Positions 14,163 to 15,215 of a stretch of 15,215 nt of DNA are shown piece by piece. The stretch covers positions 1 through 15,215 of the forward strand of contig DATFLK010000088.1 in NCBI GenBank assembly GCA_035267815.1, in the 5' to 3' direction. The stretch is from DATFLK01 sp035267815. Its GTDB lineage: Bacteria; Pseudomonadota; Zetaproteobacteria; Mariprofundales; Mariprofundaceae. Both the position numbers and the translations under genes were made by a program. The notes under the pieces are model-generated. The model had not been told where the DNA came from. It worked only from the letters and a program-made list of their open reading frames with translations, and ran no database searches. Within the stretch, counting starts at the first letter, position 1. Each line of letters starts with the position of its first letter.

Positions 14163-14193
14163 AGAAAGGCGGCCATCCGGCCGCCTTTCTTGT
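14163..14193. terminator. Bidirectional intrinsic terminator
   Basis: A perfect 12-bp stem (AGAAAGGCGGCC at 14163-14174 with GGCCGCCTTTCT at 14179-14190) closes a 4-nt ATCC loop. The rightward side has a short T-rich tail (CTTTCTTGT). Its position between the convergent CpxP/Spy-like gene and the EamA transporter suggests it serves both, although the leftward T-tract is weak. Confidence 0.85.
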
Positions 14194-14209
14194 ATCCCCG
14201 TCCGGGGCA

Positions 14210-15133
14210 TCATCTCGACCGGAAGAAACCGATCGACAGCGCCCCCGCGATCACCAATACGCCACCGGCAATCTGCACCGGACTCATCCGCTCACCTAGG
14301 AACAGTGCGGCCAGGATGATGGTCATCACAGGCCCGATGCCGCCGATAATCGAGGTGTGCGACGCACCGATACGGTGGATCGCCCCGGCCAGCATAAACG
14401 ACGGCAGCACCGTGGAGACCGTCGCCATCAGAAAACCGTAGAGATAGACCGGCAGCGGCTGCCTGAGCACGGCGATATCGTGTGTGAAAAAGAACTGTAC
14501 GATCACCGCCAGGCAGGAGACGAGCATGGCATAGGCCATGAAGCGCCGCGCACCGATCCTCGGAATCATCTCGCCGCTGCCGACCAGGTAGGTGGAGAAG
14601 GCCAACGTGCTGCCGAAGATCATCAGAGATCCGAACAGCGTATGCGCCCCGCCCAGCGCCACCTCCTGCTGCACGGCCAGCGCGATGCCACCGTAGCTCA
14701 GCAACAGCGCCAGAATCTCGACCCGGCTGATCCGATAACCTAGGAAGAGCACCGAGAGCAGCACCGTGAAGGTCGGGAAAAGGAAGAGGATCAGCCGCTC
14801 CAACCCGGCCGAGACATACTGCAGCCCGACGAAATCGAACAGGCTGGCCAGGTAATAGCCCACCAGCCCGAGCCCGACAATCGCCGCGACATGGCGGCGA
14901 TGCAGCTCCGCCTTGCCCGGCTTGCGCTCCTCGATAAGTGCGATCACGACGAAGAACGGCAGCGAGAAAAGCATGCGCAGCGCCAGCAGTGTCACGGCAT
15001 CGACGCCGTAACGATAGGCAAGCTTCACGAAGATCGCCTTGATCGAGAAGAAGGTGGCGGCCATGAAGGCTAGGGCAAAACCGGTCAGGGATTGGCGCTG
15101 ATCGGCCTGAATCGTTACAACGGACAAGCTCAT
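14210..15133 (-). CDS. EamA/DMT-superfamily transporter, ten-helix
   Basis: A 307-residue inner-membrane protein with about ten hydrophobic helices arranged as two EamA repeats. The first repeat includes ALAFMAATFFSIKAIFVKLAY near the N-terminus and ends around VLFLGYRIS (128-136). The second begins near 167 and ends with the typical ALFLGERMSPVQIAGGVLVIAGAL (276-299). The paired FLGYR/FLGER signatures are characteristic of the drug/metabolite transporter superfamily, whose members often export amino acids, nucleosides or other metabolites. The substrate cannot be told from sequence. The ATG at 15133 has a good AAGGAGAT ribosome binding site 7 nt upstream. It stands alone, convergent with the CpxP/Spy-like gene. 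Confidence 0.92.
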   Translation of the reverse strand: MSLSVVTIQADQRQSLTGFALAFMAATFFSIKAIFVKLAYRYGVDAVTLLALRMLFSLPFFVVIALIEERKPGKAELHRRHVAAIVGLGLVGYYLASLFDFVGLQYVSAGLERLILFLFPTFTVLLSVLFLGYRISRVEILALLLSYGGIALAVQQEVALGGAHTLFGSLMIFGSTLAFSTYLVGSGEMIPRIGARRFMAYAMLVSCLAVIVQFFFTHDIAVLRQPLPVYLYGFLMATVSTVLPSFMLAGAIHRIGASHTSIIGGIGPVMTIILAALFLGERMSPVQIAGGVLVIAGALSIGFFRSR

Positions 15134-15215
15134 CTATTTATCTCCTTGGGGTCTGTTAACAGGCCTTGGGAGCAGATGCGGAGGCTTTCACGCAATGATC
15201 GATCTGAATCGGGCA

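Noticed and set aside
15153..15162. CTGTTAACAG palindrome upstream of the EamA gene
   Set aside because: A 10-bp dyad is short, and no matching second site or promoter element makes it convincing.
15195..15215. Possible start of a rightward gene (ATG at 15195 with GGAGG 10 nt upstream)
   Set aside because: Only seven codons are visible, and the minus strand from 15215 to a TAA at 15158-15156 is equally open, so neither can be supported.
1..15215. tRNA, rRNA, CRISPR array, insertion sequence or attachment site
   Set aside because: No cloverleaf-like gene, spaced repeat array, transposase or integrase frame, or terminal inverted repeat was found when reading both strands.

Overview
The window is a dense, high-GC (about 60% by eye) stretch of a Gram-negative proteobacterial chromosome. 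The support is a ruvX-pyrR-pyrB-pyrC order like that of Pseudomonas, an oligopeptidase A of E. coli-like length, a class I DAHP synthase, a CpxRA-type two-component system facing a CpxP/Spy-like gene, and a PhoB-type box. A gammaproteobacterium or a close relative (Zetaproteobacteria are possible) is my inference; there is no rRNA or tRNA to test it. I see no mobile element, CRISPR array or tRNA. Almost everything is housekeeping or envelope-stress content, and the novelty lies mainly in intergenic sites and small genes.

Layout. 1-846 (+): 3' end of a GAF/HD-GYP cyclic-di-GMP phosphodiesterase. 857-1717 (-): prmA, convergent with it. 1718-1917: divergent gap with two perfect 12-bp palindromes. 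1918-6676 (+): a tight six-gene unit of FAD/NAD oxidoreductase, ruvX, pyrR, pyrB, pyrC and a PyrK-like iron-sulfur flavoprotein. ruvX through pyrK overlap one another by 4-8 nt. 6751-7683 (+): hemC with a TTG start. 7684-7914: a PhoB-box promoter followed about 45 nt after its -10 by an intrinsic terminator, the layout of a phosphate-regulated small RNA. 7915-9957 (+): prlC/opdA. 10042-11097 (+): DAHP synthase, ending in an 18-bp perfect palindrome that also holds the stop codon of the convergent next gene.

11102-13411 (-): a three-gene unit transcribed right to left: CpxR-like regulator, CpxA-like kinase and a 66-residue Bfd-like [2Fe-2S] protein. 13412-13590: divergent control region with an exact GTAAA-N5-GTAAA CpxR box. 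13591-14136 (+): a Met/His-rich CpxP/Spy-like periplasmic protein, closed by a strong bidirectional terminator shared with the convergent EamA-family transporter at 14210-15133 (-). The last 80 bases hold only that gene's leader and no gene I can support.

How the genes work together. The pyr unit supplies UMP synthesis up to dihydroorotate and adds two flavin-dependent electron-transfer proteins but no dihydroorotate dehydrogenase. The Cpx-like unit and the periplasmic protein look like a self-contained envelope/metal stress module, with an unexpected iron-sulfur partner. The most interesting item is the putative Pho-controlled sRNA between hemC and prlC.
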